Assembly (NCBI GenBank): GCA_910587045.1
Contig: CAJULG010000001.1
Coordinates: 124,001-188,000 of the forward strand
Reading direction: 5' to 3'
Origin: an uncultured Lachnospiraceae bacterium
GTDB taxonomy: Bacteria > Bacillota > Clostridia > Lachnospirales > Lachnospiraceae
DNA: 64,000 nt
Each line of letters begins with the position of its first letter. Positions within the stretch are counted from its first letter, which is position 1. Below, piece by piece: positions 33,793 through 41,860 of this stretch. The notes beneath the pieces are model-generated. The model was not told the origin of the DNA, searched no databases, and was given only the letters and a program-made list of their open reading frames with translations. Made by a program: the position numbers and the translations under genes.

Positions 33793-34515
33793 CTATACCA
33801 GCTTATCCATCAGAGTCCTGCATGCGGCACCGGTAGTATTTAACAGACCGGGCAGGATTTCATCCCTTGTGCCTGTCTTTGTAATCTCACCATCGGAAAC
33901 GACAATGATCTTATCTGCAATATTCAATATCCGCTCCTGATGAGAGATGATCAGAATCGAACCGTTAATCTTCTGATGCATATCCTCGAACACCTGAATC
34001 AGATTATTAAAGCTCCAAAGGTCGATGCCTGCCTCCGGTTCATCAAAAATAGTGAATTTCGCACCTCTGGCAATGGTCATGGCTATTTCAATGCGCTTCA
34101 ATTCCCCTCCGGAGAGACTGTCATTTACTTCACGGTTAATATAATCCTTGGCGCACAGACCGACCTCTGCCAGATAATTGCAGGCTTCTGTAATCCCGAT
34201 CTGCTTACCGGAGGCCAGGGTGATCAGATCCCGGACCGTAATGCCCTTGAAACGCACCGGCTGCTGAAAGGCATAGCCAATCCCCTTATTTGCCCGCTCG
34301 GTAATACTGCATCCGGTAATATCCTCTCCATCCAGCAGAATCTGACCGGCGGTCGGCGCTACGATTCCGGCGATCATTTTCGCAAGGGTAGACTTTCCTC
34401 CTCCATTCGGCCCGGTGATCGCTACAAAACGCTCTTCTATGGTTATATTGATATTCTTTAGAATATCCTGGCGGCAATCCTCCACCTGATAGCTAATATT
34501 TCTTAACTCTAACAT
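33793..34515 (-). CDS. SufC-like Fe-S assembly ATPase
   Basis: 240 aa ABC ATPase without membrane partner. Walker A GPNGGGKSTLAKMI, Q-loop region GYAFQQPVRF, signature SLSGGELKRIEIA, Walker B FTIFDEPEAGID and a final SHQ motif. The FDEPEAGID and SGGELKR forms are typical of SufC. Its ATPase activity drives the SufB-type scaffold encoded next. It begins 39 bp after the citrate synthase stop, so it may be transcribed from the gltA promoter. Confidence 0.92.
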   Translation of the reverse strand: MLELRNISYQVEDCRQDILKNINITIEERFVAITGPNGGGKSTLAKMIAGIVAPTAGQILLDGEDITGCSITERANKGIGYAFQQPVRFKGITVRDLITLASGKQIGITEACNYLAEVGLCAKDYINREVNDSLSGGELKRIEIAMTIARGAKFTIFDEPEAGIDLWSFNNLIQVFEDMHQKINGSILIISHQERILNIADKIIVVSDGEITKTGTRDEILPGLLNTTGAACRTLMDKLV

Positions 34516-34554
34516 CTGCTTATCCTTTCCAGTATCCTGTTACTATTATTACCA

Positions 34555-35928
34555 TTACCGTTCCTCTATATCACAGAACTTTTTATGTACGCCTACGAAC
34601 TTGTAGGCCGGACGGATGATCTTTCCCTTGTTTACCAGTTCTTCTAAGCGATGTGCACTCCAGCCGGAGATACGGGAAATAGCAAAGATCGGGGTAAACA
34701 ATTCCTGTGGTATGCCAAGCATGGAATAGACAAAGCCGCTGTAAAAATCCACATTTGCACAGATCGGCTTAAACAATCGCCGATGTCCGGCGATCACTTC
34801 TGCAGCAATCCGCTCCACGCGGTCATAAAACTCAAATTCCTCATGCAGTCCCTTTTCAACAGACAGCCTTTCTGCATATCCCTTTAATACCACTTCCCGT
34901 GGATCCGATTCTGTATAGACTGCATGGCCCATACCATAGATCAGTCCCGCCTGATCAAAGGTCTCCCTGTTCAGGATCCGGTTCAGATAACTTCGCAGTT
35001 CCTCTTCATCACTCAGATCCGTTACATGCTCCTTAATATCCTCAAACATCTGCTGTACCTTCAGATTCGCGCCTCCATGCCGGGGCCCCTTCAAGGATGC
35101 AATCGAGGCAGCGACTGCAGAATAGGTATCCGTACCGGAGGAAGTGACCACATGATTGGTAAATGTAGAATTATTACCGCCGCCATGCTCGGCATGCAAT
35201 ACCAGTGCAATATCCAGTACCTTTGCTTCCAGTTCAGTAAACTCCCCGTCTGGACGAAGCATCTGCAATATATTCTCAGCCATAGACATATTCTTATCGG
35301 GCGTGCGGATCACCAGATTTTCACCATAATGCAGGTGGCGGTAGGCATGATAGGAATAAACGGAAATTAAAGGAATCTTGCCGATCAACTGCAGGGACTG
35401 TCGCAATACGTTCGGTACGGAAATATCATCCGGTTTCTCGTCATAGGAATACAGGGTCAGAACGCACCGCTGCAAAGTATTCATTATATTTGCACTGGGT
35501 GCCTTCATGATCACATCGCGGATAAAATTACCGGATAACTCTTCTAAGCTGGTTAATATATCAATAAAGCTCTTCAACTGTGCTTCATTGGGAAGATCAC
35601 CAAACAGCAGCAGATACGTTGCCTCCTCAAAGGCAAACCTGCGCTTCTCATAACTCTTTACCAGCTCCTGTACATCGTAGCCCTGATAATACAGCTTCCC
35701 GTCACAGGGAACCTTCACTCCGTTACTGAAGCAGGTGGCTACCACATCTGCGATCTCTGTCAGACCGGTTAACACACCCTTTCCGTTGGAATCCCGCAGA
35801 CCCCGCTTTACATCATATTCTGCATATAGCTCCTGGTTGATCGCTCCGGAAACCATACAATAGTTTACCAGATCGTCAAATTGTGCATTGAGCTCTTCAT
35901 CTAATTCCATCATTGCCCGGTTATTCAT
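34555..35928 (-). CDS. gltA: Citrate synthase
   Basis: 457 aa. Conserved catalytic elements are HAEHGGGNNSTFTNHVV, LKGPRHGGANLKV and GMGHAVYTESDPR, including the active-site histidines and Asp region. The C-terminus has YSGFVYSMLGIP. The N-terminus is longer than type II enzymes by about 50 residues, as usual in Clostridia. It makes citrate from oxaloacetate and acetyl-CoA, here probably for glutamate synthesis in an incomplete TCA cycle; aconitase and isocitrate dehydrogenase genes are not in the window. Confidence 0.95.
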   Translation of the reverse strand: MNNRAMMELDEELNAQFDDLVNYCMVSGAINQELYAEYDVKRGLRDSNGKGVLTGLTEIADVVATCFSNGVKVPCDGKLYYQGYDVQELVKSYEKRRFAFEEATYLLLFGDLPNEAQLKSFIDILTSLEELSGNFIRDVIMKAPSANIMNTLQRCVLTLYSYDEKPDDISVPNVLRQSLQLIGKIPLISVYSYHAYRHLHYGENLVIRTPDKNMSMAENILQMLRPDGEFTELEAKVLDIALVLHAEHGGGNNSTFTNHVVTSSGTDTYSAVAASIASLKGPRHGGANLKVQQMFEDIKEHVTDLSDEEELRSYLNRILNRETFDQAGLIYGMGHAVYTESDPREVVLKGYAERLSVEKGLHEEFEFYDRVERIAAEVIAGHRRLFKPICANVDFYSGFVYSMLGIPQELFTPIFAISRISGWSAHRLEELVNKGKIIRPAYKFVGVHKKFCDIEER

Positions 35929-35984
35929 ATATCTTAATGCCTCCTGCCTGTAATTTCTACTATTCCTATCAAAGTGCTATTGTT

Positions 35985-36013
35985 ATCATACAACCAAATC
36001 AGTCTGATTTCAA
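35985..36013 (-). promoter_or_regulatory. Sigma-A promoter of citrate synthase
   Basis: Minus-strand TTGAAA (36008-36013), 17-bp spacer, TATGAT (35985-35990), 57 bp before the start codon. Confidence 0.8.
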
Positions 36014-36046
36014 GTCCTTCTCCCTGCTATACGGATCCTGGGCCGG

Positions 36047-36454
36047 TCATTTCTGACACTCCCGGCAATATCCATACAGCTCCAGCTTATGTCCTGTCAC
36101 TGTAAATTCTTCCGGATCCATATGAATCGGAAGCTGTTCCATCGGACACCGGGTAAGCGGAATTCTTCTCCGGCAGATCAGACAGACTGCATAATGGGTA
36201 TGCTGTTCCCGCTTCCATTCATAGACTGCCATATCCTCTCCCATTAATGTCGTCTTCTCTACCAGTTCCCGCTCTACAAATGTGGATAATGTACGGTAAA
36301 TCGTAGACATGGCATAACCGGAATCCGGAGTATCTGCCATGACCCGCCGATAGACTTCTACTGCGCTCAACGGTTCTCTGGCCCGGGTTAATACCCGGAA
36401 GACATCCTCACGCTGTCTGGTTCGTTTTAATCCTATGGGCCATTGATATTCCAT
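36047..36454 (-). CDS. Fur-family metalloregulator
   Basis: 135 aa. N-terminal winged helix (RQREDVFRVLTRAREPLSAV) and C-terminal metal and dimerisation domain. Two CxxC pairs (CLIC and CREC) form the structural zinc site, and HTHYAVC plus the later His residues can bind the regulatory metal. Fur, Zur and PerR cannot be told apart by eye. It is 21 bp downstream of the ABC exporter pair and likely co-transcribed, which suggests the exporter may belong to a metal or stress regulon. Confidence 0.92.
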   Translation of the reverse strand: MEYQWPIGLKRTRQREDVFRVLTRAREPLSAVEVYRRVMADTPDSGYAMSTIYRTLSTFVERELVEKTTLMGEDMAVYEWKREQHTHYAVCLICRRRIPLTRCPMEQLPIHMDPEEFTVTGHKLELYGYCRECQK

Positions 36455-36475
36455 GCCTGCTCCTTTCGTGTCGCA

Positions 36476-38233
36476 TTAATTGCTGTTCCTGTACTGACTG
36501 TAATACAGATTATAATAGAAGCCCTGCTGCTCCAGCAGCTCCTCATGATTGCCCTGTTCAATAATATTCCCATCCTTCATCACAAGGATCACATCCGCCT
36601 CCTGTATGGTAGACAGCCGGTGTGCCACAATAAAGCTGGTGCGTCCCTCCATTAGATGATTGAATGCCTTCTGTATCCGGATCTCCGTTCTGGTATCAAT
36701 CGAAGAGGTCGCTTCATCCAGGATCAGCATCGGCGGATGGCAGAGCATAACTCTGGCAATACAGAGCAACTGCTTCTGTCCCTGTGAGAGACTGTCACTC
36801 CCCTCATGGATCACTGTATCGTATCCCTGTGGCAGTCGTTTGATAAAGCTATGGGCATGAGATAGTCTGGCCGCCTCCTGAATCTCCTCCTCTGTTGCAT
36901 CCGGGCGTCCCATGGCAATATTCTCCCGGATGGTACCGGTGCGCAGCCAGGTTTCCTGCAATACCATGCCATAGGAATCCCGAAGACTGTTCCGGGTCAC
37001 ATTACGGATATCATGTCCGTCTACCCGGATACTGCCTTCATCCACATCATAGAAGCGCATCAGCAGATTGATCAGAGTCGTTTTGCCGCAGCCGGTAGGC
37101 CCAACAATGGCAATCCGCTGTCCTGCTCTTACATTCAGATTCACATGCTGCAACAGCTTCTGCTCCGGAACATAGGAAAAGGATACATCCTGTATTCCGA
37201 CATTTCCCTTTACCTGTTCTAATACGACTGCATCCTCTGCATCCGGGATCTGTGGCTCAGTATCAATCAATGCAAAGATCCTGGCAGCGCAGGCAAGTGC
37301 ATTCTGTAATTCTGTGATAACACCGGAAATCTCATTAAACGGCTTGGTATACTGATTTGCATAACCCAGGAACGTGGTTAACTGACCTACTGTCATGGCA
37401 CCATGGATCGCAGCAATGGCACCTGCAATCCCGACGCCAGCATAAACAAGGCTGTTGACAAACCGGGTGGCCGGATTGGTAATGGACGAAAAAAAGATTG
37501 CCTTTAAGGAACATTTCTCGAGCCGGTCATTTATCTCATGAAAGGTTTCCATGGATGCTGTTTCCCGGCTGTAAGCCTGTACCACCTTAAGATTCCCGAT
37601 CATTTCATCAATGAATCCGGTCTGTTCTCCCCGTGTCTCAGACTGTACCTGAAACATATGATACGTCTTCCTGGCAATAAACGCCGCCACGAACAGAGAA
37701 ACCGGCGTAATACAGATGACCACCAGCGCAACACCCGGATGAATCAGCAACATAAACAGTAAGGTTCCAAGAATGGTAACAATACTGGTAAAAAGCTGAG
37801 TGAATCCCATCAGAAGTCCGTCTGCAAACTGATCGACATCTGCGATCACCCGACTGACAATCTCGCCACTGGTATAACCGTCCAGATATTTTAACGGCAG
37901 TCTTTGAATCTTATCAAAGGCATCCCGGCGTACATCCCGTACAATGCCATACGTCATCTTATTGTTACACACATTCATGATCCACTGGGCTGCCGCGGTA
38001 ATGAGGATGCAGATTCCCATCGTAACAGCAATATTCCTAATGCCGGCAAAATCTACTCTGCCCGGCTCCAGGATCAGATCCACTGCATTTCCGGTCAGGA
38101 TCGGCAGATACAGAGTAAGCGCTACGCTGATAAATGCCATGAGCAGCGAAGCCAGCAAAAGGAACCAGTAATGAAGAAGATAGCGCATTAACCGCTTCAG
38201 GGCCGCCGTGGAGCCCGTCTGTTTCTTACTCAT
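36476..38233 (-). CDS. ABC exporter half-transporter, catalytically complete NBD
   Basis: 585 aa. Six-span membrane domain (1-320) fused to an ATPase with Walker A GPTGCGKTTLI, signature LSQGQKQLL, Walker B LILDEATSSID and H-loop IVAHRLSTI. The catalytic Glu and His are intact. It forms a heterodimer with the upstream half-transporter, whose stop overlaps this start as ATGA. The substrate is unknown: such pairs export drugs, lipids or peptides. Confidence 0.93.
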   Translation of the reverse strand: MSKKQTGSTAALKRLMRYLLHYWFLLLASLLMAFISVALTLYLPILTGNAVDLILEPGRVDFAGIRNIAVTMGICILITAAAQWIMNVCNNKMTYGIVRDVRRDAFDKIQRLPLKYLDGYTSGEIVSRVIADVDQFADGLLMGFTQLFTSIVTILGTLLFMLLIHPGVALVVICITPVSLFVAAFIARKTYHMFQVQSETRGEQTGFIDEMIGNLKVVQAYSRETASMETFHEINDRLEKCSLKAIFFSSITNPATRFVNSLVYAGVGIAGAIAAIHGAMTVGQLTTFLGYANQYTKPFNEISGVITELQNALACAARIFALIDTEPQIPDAEDAVVLEQVKGNVGIQDVSFSYVPEQKLLQHVNLNVRAGQRIAIVGPTGCGKTTLINLLMRFYDVDEGSIRVDGHDIRNVTRNSLRDSYGMVLQETWLRTGTIRENIAMGRPDATEEEIQEAARLSHAHSFIKRLPQGYDTVIHEGSDSLSQGQKQLLCIARVMLCHPPMLILDEATSSIDTRTEIRIQKAFNHLMEGRTSFIVAHRLSTIQEADVILVMKDGNIIEQGNHEELLEQQGFYYNLYYSQYRNSN

Positions 38234-39963
38234 GCTCTCTGCACCTCCTTCTGGTTCTGTGAATGATATATTTCCTGATATACCTCACAATGCTCCAGTA
38301 ATTCCTCATGGGTGCCAATACCGGCAACCTCCCCGTCGTCCAGTACAACGATCCTGTCTGCATTCTGAATGGATGCAGTCCGCTGGGAAACCAGAAATAT
38401 GGTCGGCTTCGGAGCAAGCTCTGACAGTGCCTTTCGAAATCTGGCATCGGTTGCATAATCCAGTGCAGACGTGCTATCATCCAGGATCAGGATCTCCGGC
38501 TCCCGTACCAGCGCTCTTGCGATCGTCAGTCTCTGCCGCTGACCACCGGAAAGATTCTTCCCGCCCTGTGTGATCCTGGCATCCAGACCGCCTTCCTTCC
38601 GCTCCACGACCTCTAAGCCCTGTGCTATCCTTAATGCCCGCTGAAGCTGTTCCTCAGTAGCATTTTCATTCCCCCAGAGAAGGTTTTCCCGGATCGTCCC
38701 TTTGAACAGGACTGCCTTCTGCATAACGATCCCGATCTTGTTCCGCAGCTGATCCTTCGGATACTCCATAATATCCACACCATCGATCCGTATCCTGCCC
38801 TTTGTCACGTCATAAAACCTTGGCAGCAGGTGGACAAGGGTGGATTTCCCCGAACCGGTACCACCGATGATCCCGATGGTATCTCCCCGTTTTACCTGCA
38901 GATTAATATGACTTAAGGCTTCGTCACCGGCATTCCGGTAGGCAAAGGATACATCCTCAAACGCAACGATGATCTCATCCTTTCTGTTTTCCTCTGCCTC
39001 TGTCTCCGAAAACTCCTGGGAGACTTCCATCTCGAATACCGCCTGGATCCGGTTCCCACAGGCCACTGCCTTGGTAATGGTAATAATAAGATTGGCCAGC
39101 TTTACCAGTTCTACCAGAATCTGGTTCATATAATTCACCAGTGCCACTACCTCTCCCTGCGTCAGATGACCGGTATCCACCTGCTCTCCGCCGATAAACA
39201 GCAGTGCGATCACTGCTGCATTGACAATGATAAAGGTTACCGGGTTCATAACAGCGGAAATCCGGCCCACGATCAGTTGAAGTCTGGTTAGATCTTCATT
39301 GCTGATATGAAACCGCTTCTCTTCTTCCTCCTCCTGGTGAAAGGCCCGGATCACCCGGACACCGGTAATATTCTCTCTGGTGATGCCAAGCACCCGGTCC
39401 AGTCCCTCCTGTACCTTACGGAACCTGGGAATGGTGATCAGCATAATGCCAAATACCACGATCGACAGCAGGGGAATCGCAACCACGAAAACCAGCGCTC
39501 CCTTCCAGTCTACGATAAATGCCATGACCATGGCGCCTAATACAATAAAAGGAGAACGCAGGAATAAACGGAGTACCATATTCACTCCGTTCTGCACCTG
39601 ATTCATATCACTGGTCATCCGCGTGATCAGCGTAGCAGTTCCCGCTTCATCAATTTCCGAAAAGGAAAACCGTTGAATATGGGAGAATAATGCTGCTTTT
39701 AGCTTTGCTGCAAAGCCCACTGCCGCCTTGGCTGCAAAATACTGGGCAGTCAGGGAACAGCTTAATCCCACGACTGCAAGTAACAGAAGGATACCTGCCA
39801 TCTTCCAGATAAATGGCAGGTCCTTTTGCTGAATCCCCTGATTCATGATCGCTGCCATGACCAGCGGAACAAACAATTCAAAGGAAGCCTCCAGCATCTT
39901 GAACAATGGTGCCAAGATACTTTCCTTTTTATAATCCTTTAGGTATACCAATAACTTCCTCAC
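38230..39963 (-). CDS. ABC exporter half-transporter with degenerate NBD
   Basis: 577 aa. Membrane domain then ATPase with Walker A GGTGSGKSTLV and canonical signature LSGGQRQRL. Walker B reads ILILDDSTSALD, with Asp in place of the catalytic Glu, and the H-loop is VSQRTASI, with Gln for His. One degenerate and one canonical ATP site is the TM287/288 and LmrCD pattern of heterodimeric exporters. The start is GTG 39963 after AGGAGATACGGGTT. Confidence 0.93.
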   Translation of the reverse strand: MRKLLVYLKDYKKESILAPLFKMLEASFELFVPLVMAAIMNQGIQQKDLPFIWKMAGILLLLAVVGLSCSLTAQYFAAKAAVGFAAKLKAALFSHIQRFSFSEIDEAGTATLITRMTSDMNQVQNGVNMVLRLFLRSPFIVLGAMVMAFIVDWKGALVFVVAIPLLSIVVFGIMLITIPRFRKVQEGLDRVLGITRENITGVRVIRAFHQEEEEEKRFHISNEDLTRLQLIVGRISAVMNPVTFIIVNAAVIALLFIGGEQVDTGHLTQGEVVALVNYMNQILVELVKLANLIITITKAVACGNRIQAVFEMEVSQEFSETEAEENRKDEIIVAFEDVSFAYRNAGDEALSHINLQVKRGDTIGIIGGTGSGKSTLVHLLPRFYDVTKGRIRIDGVDIMEYPKDQLRNKIGIVMQKAVLFKGTIRENLLWGNENATEEQLQRALRIAQGLEVVERKEGGLDARITQGGKNLSGGQRQRLTIARALVREPEILILDDSTSALDYATDARFRKALSELAPKPTIFLVSQRTASIQNADRIVVLDDGEVAGIGTHEELLEHCEVYQEIYHSQNQKEVQRA

Positions 39964-40009
39964 AACCCGTATCTCCTATTCGCTCTTTCTGATTCCTGAT
40001 ATCCTGCAT

Positions 40010-40038
40010 AGTATAGCAGATTTAAACCAATTCTGCAA
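40010..40038 (-). promoter_or_regulatory. Promoter of the ABC exporter-Fur operon
   Basis: Minus-strand TTGCAG (40033-40038), 17-bp spacer, TATACT (40010-40015), overlapping the last codons of the upstream gene. No clear Fur box is visible around it. Confidence 0.7.
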
Positions 40039-41326
40039 TTCTGCTTACGCCCACATAAATTTCCGAAATCTTATACCAGGTCCGGTAGTCTACGACTCCG
40101 GTCTGCGGTAATTTAAATACCCGTTGGAATACCCGTACTGCTTCCTCCGTCCTCGGCCCATAGATACCATCCACTGCTATGGTAGGGATCGCCGGATAAT
40201 TCTGTGCGATCCGGTTCAACTGCTCCTGTATCGTCCGTACTGCCTCGCCGCTGGAACCATTCTGCAGGGAATCCCCCGGCCAGGAAAGAGGTACACCGGA
40301 GACTGCGGTTGCATTATTAATATAAATGGTATCTCCATAATAGTTTTTCAGAATCTGGATCGCTGTATAATTCTGGTCTGCCAGATACTTGCTTCCCCAC
40401 TGACTCATCCAGTTCGGACAGCTTACCCGCTTCCCATCGCAATACTGGGTCAGGATCGGCTGTCGCACATTCGGACGGGATAAATAAGAGGTATACAGCC
40501 GGTCCACCACTGCATCGATGCTTTCATAGGTGGATTTCCCATAGATCCATTTATGATCGTATGCAGTAGAGCTGGTAATGGTAAAACTGTAACCCTTATT
40601 CCGATACCATTCCGTGTATACCCGGTTCAACGTAAATGACATGATAGCCAGCACATTAGCCTCAATACAGGCCTTCGGCCAGGTCGAATAGATTTCACAG
40701 GAGGCAACATTCTTAATATAATCCTTATATCGTACATAATAGTTTTCAGCAGTCGAATCTGTCGGATCACCATCATGTACAACAATATATTCCGGTACCA
40801 CTACCTGACTCAAAACAATCTCACCGGATTCATTCACCGGCTTGATCTCATCCTCCGGTATCTTCGGCGGAAATTCCTCCCACAGGGTATGCGCATCAAT
40901 CACGGTAGGATCATACTCATTCTGCCCCTCCGGAGCCGGACGCATAGCAGCAAACTGTACTGCTGTCTCACCGGAAAAGATCTGTACGCCGGAAAAGAAC
41001 CGTTCTTCATATCCGGGTGCTTCCACTCGTATGTTATACTCCGCATACGGCTGATTATCCGTTGGCGTCATGGAATATTCCAAAGGCGGAGCATCCAGGG
41101 ATAATTCTCCGGTCATACCATTGGCATCCGTCTCAGCCTCCTGCAACACGCTGCCTCCGCCACCGGTAAACGAAATAGTGATGCGGGCATTGGCAATGGG
41201 AATCCGGCCCAGAGAAGAGTTAACCTCAAACCGGATCTTCCCCTGCTCCTGACCGGTGGTTCCACCGGTTCCGGTATTTCCGCCGGGAACCGACGGGTTT
41301 GTTTGTGTAATATCCATAGCTTCCAT
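40022..41326 (-). CDS. SpoIID-like protein with C-terminal peptidoglycan-binding domain
   Basis: 434 aa. Residues 30-130 look like a carboxypeptidase-regulatory or Ig-like beta domain (ANARITISF, YNIRVEAPGYEERFF). The middle (YVRYKDYIKNVASCEIYSTW, ANVLAIMSFTLNRVY) resembles the SpoIID/LytB fold. The C-terminal 80 residues are a PG_binding_1 repeat (LQNGSSGEAVRTIQEQLNRI, VDGIYGPRTEEAVRVFQRVF). No signal peptide is visible, which is odd for a wall protein; it may act in spores or leave the cell another way. Start ATG 41326 or 41317. Confidence 0.8.
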   Translation of the reverse strand: MEAMDITQTNPSVPGGNTGTGGTTGQEQGKIRFEVNSSLGRIPIANARITISFTGGGGSVLQEAETDANGMTGELSLDAPPLEYSMTPTDNQPYAEYNIRVEAPGYEERFFSGVQIFSGETAVQFAAMRPAPEGQNEYDPTVIDAHTLWEEFPPKIPEDEIKPVNESGEIVLSQVVVPEYIVVHDGDPTDSTAENYYVRYKDYIKNVASCEIYSTWPKACIEANVLAIMSFTLNRVYTEWYRNKGYSFTITSSTAYDHKWIYGKSTYESIDAVVDRLYTSYLSRPNVRQPILTQYCDGKRVSCPNWMSQWGSKYLADQNYTAIQILKNYYGDTIYINNATAVSGVPLSWPGDSLQNGSSGEAVRTIQEQLNRIAQNYPAIPTIAVDGIYGPRTEEAVRVFQRVFKLPQTGVVDYRTWYKISEIYVGVSRIAELV

Positions 41327-41395
41327 TCTTCCAAATATCGTTAGAAATAGTATATGCAGAATATGGAAGGGTATGTGAAGGAAGAAGAAAATAAA

Positions 41396-41429
41396 AAAAG
41401 TACCGGAAATTATTTTTTCCGATACTTTA
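41396..41429 (-). terminator. Terminator after tRNA-Glu
   Basis: On the minus strand AAAGTATCGGAAA and TTTCCGGTACTTT pair with one G-U and run into TTTTTTT. It starts 2 bp after the tRNA. Confidence 0.9.
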
Positions 41430-41430
41430 G

Positions 41431-41502
41431 CAGTTCGTAGGGGAATCGAACCCCTGTTTTCGCCGTGAGAGGGCGACGTCTTAGCCGCTTGACCAACGAA
41501 CC
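41431..41502 (-). tRNA. tRNA-Glu (anticodon CTC)
   Basis: 72-nt cloverleaf on the minus strand: acceptor GGTTCGT/ACGAACT with a terminal G-U, anticodon stem TCGCC/GGCGA around loop CTCTCAC giving anticodon CTC (GAG codons), T arm AGGGGTTCGATTCCCCT, discriminator G. CCA is not encoded. Confidence 0.95.
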
Positions 41503-41529
41503 AGAATGCTTGTCTGATACGACTTTGTC

Positions 41530-41558
41530 AGTATATCAAAGTGTGTCAGAAAATGCAA
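41530..41558 (-). promoter_or_regulatory. Sigma-A promoter of tRNA-Glu
   Basis: Minus-strand TTGCAT (41553-41558), 17-bp spacer, TATACT (41530-41535), 28 bp before the tRNA. Confidence 0.83.
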
Positions 41559-41628
41559 GCACTTTTTTATATTTTGTTCAATTTAATGATATTTCAGCAG
41601 TTACTTTTTTAAAAAAGCAATTATATTA

Positions 41629-41812
41629 TTATACCATGATTGCGCTTTGCTTCATCATGGTTCGCGCACATTCGCCAAATGTCTGCTTCGCAGACGCTTG
41701 CCTCATTGTGTTCGCGTATATTATACCATGATTGCGCTTCGCTCCTTCATGGTTCGCGTACATTCGCCAAATGTCTGCTTCGCAGACGCTTGTCTCATTG
41801 TGTTCGCGTTTA
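41629..41812. repeat. Two tandem copies of a 92-bp palindromic element
   Basis: Units start at 41629 and 41721 and differ at only a few positions. Each has an inverted repeat around CCATGAT...ATGG and a perfect small hairpin GTCTGC-TTC-GCAGAC. Each unit begins TTATACCAT, and a related TATTGTACCATAT occurs at the right end and again over the last codons of polC. The block fills the space between the tRNA-Glu promoter and polC; no gene is seen in it. Confidence 0.85.
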
Positions 41813-41821
41813 TTGTACCAT

Positions 41822-41845
41822 ATCACCACCCGATAGGGTGATGAT
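41822..41845 (-). other. Stem-loop just after polC
   Basis: ATCACCACCC and GGGTGATGAT pair with one mismatch (G-U in the minus-strand RNA) around GATA, 16 bp past the polC stop. No T run follows, so a terminator function is uncertain; it may mark the polC mRNA 3' end. Confidence 0.45.
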
Positions 41846-41860
41846 AAGTGATACGTTTCC

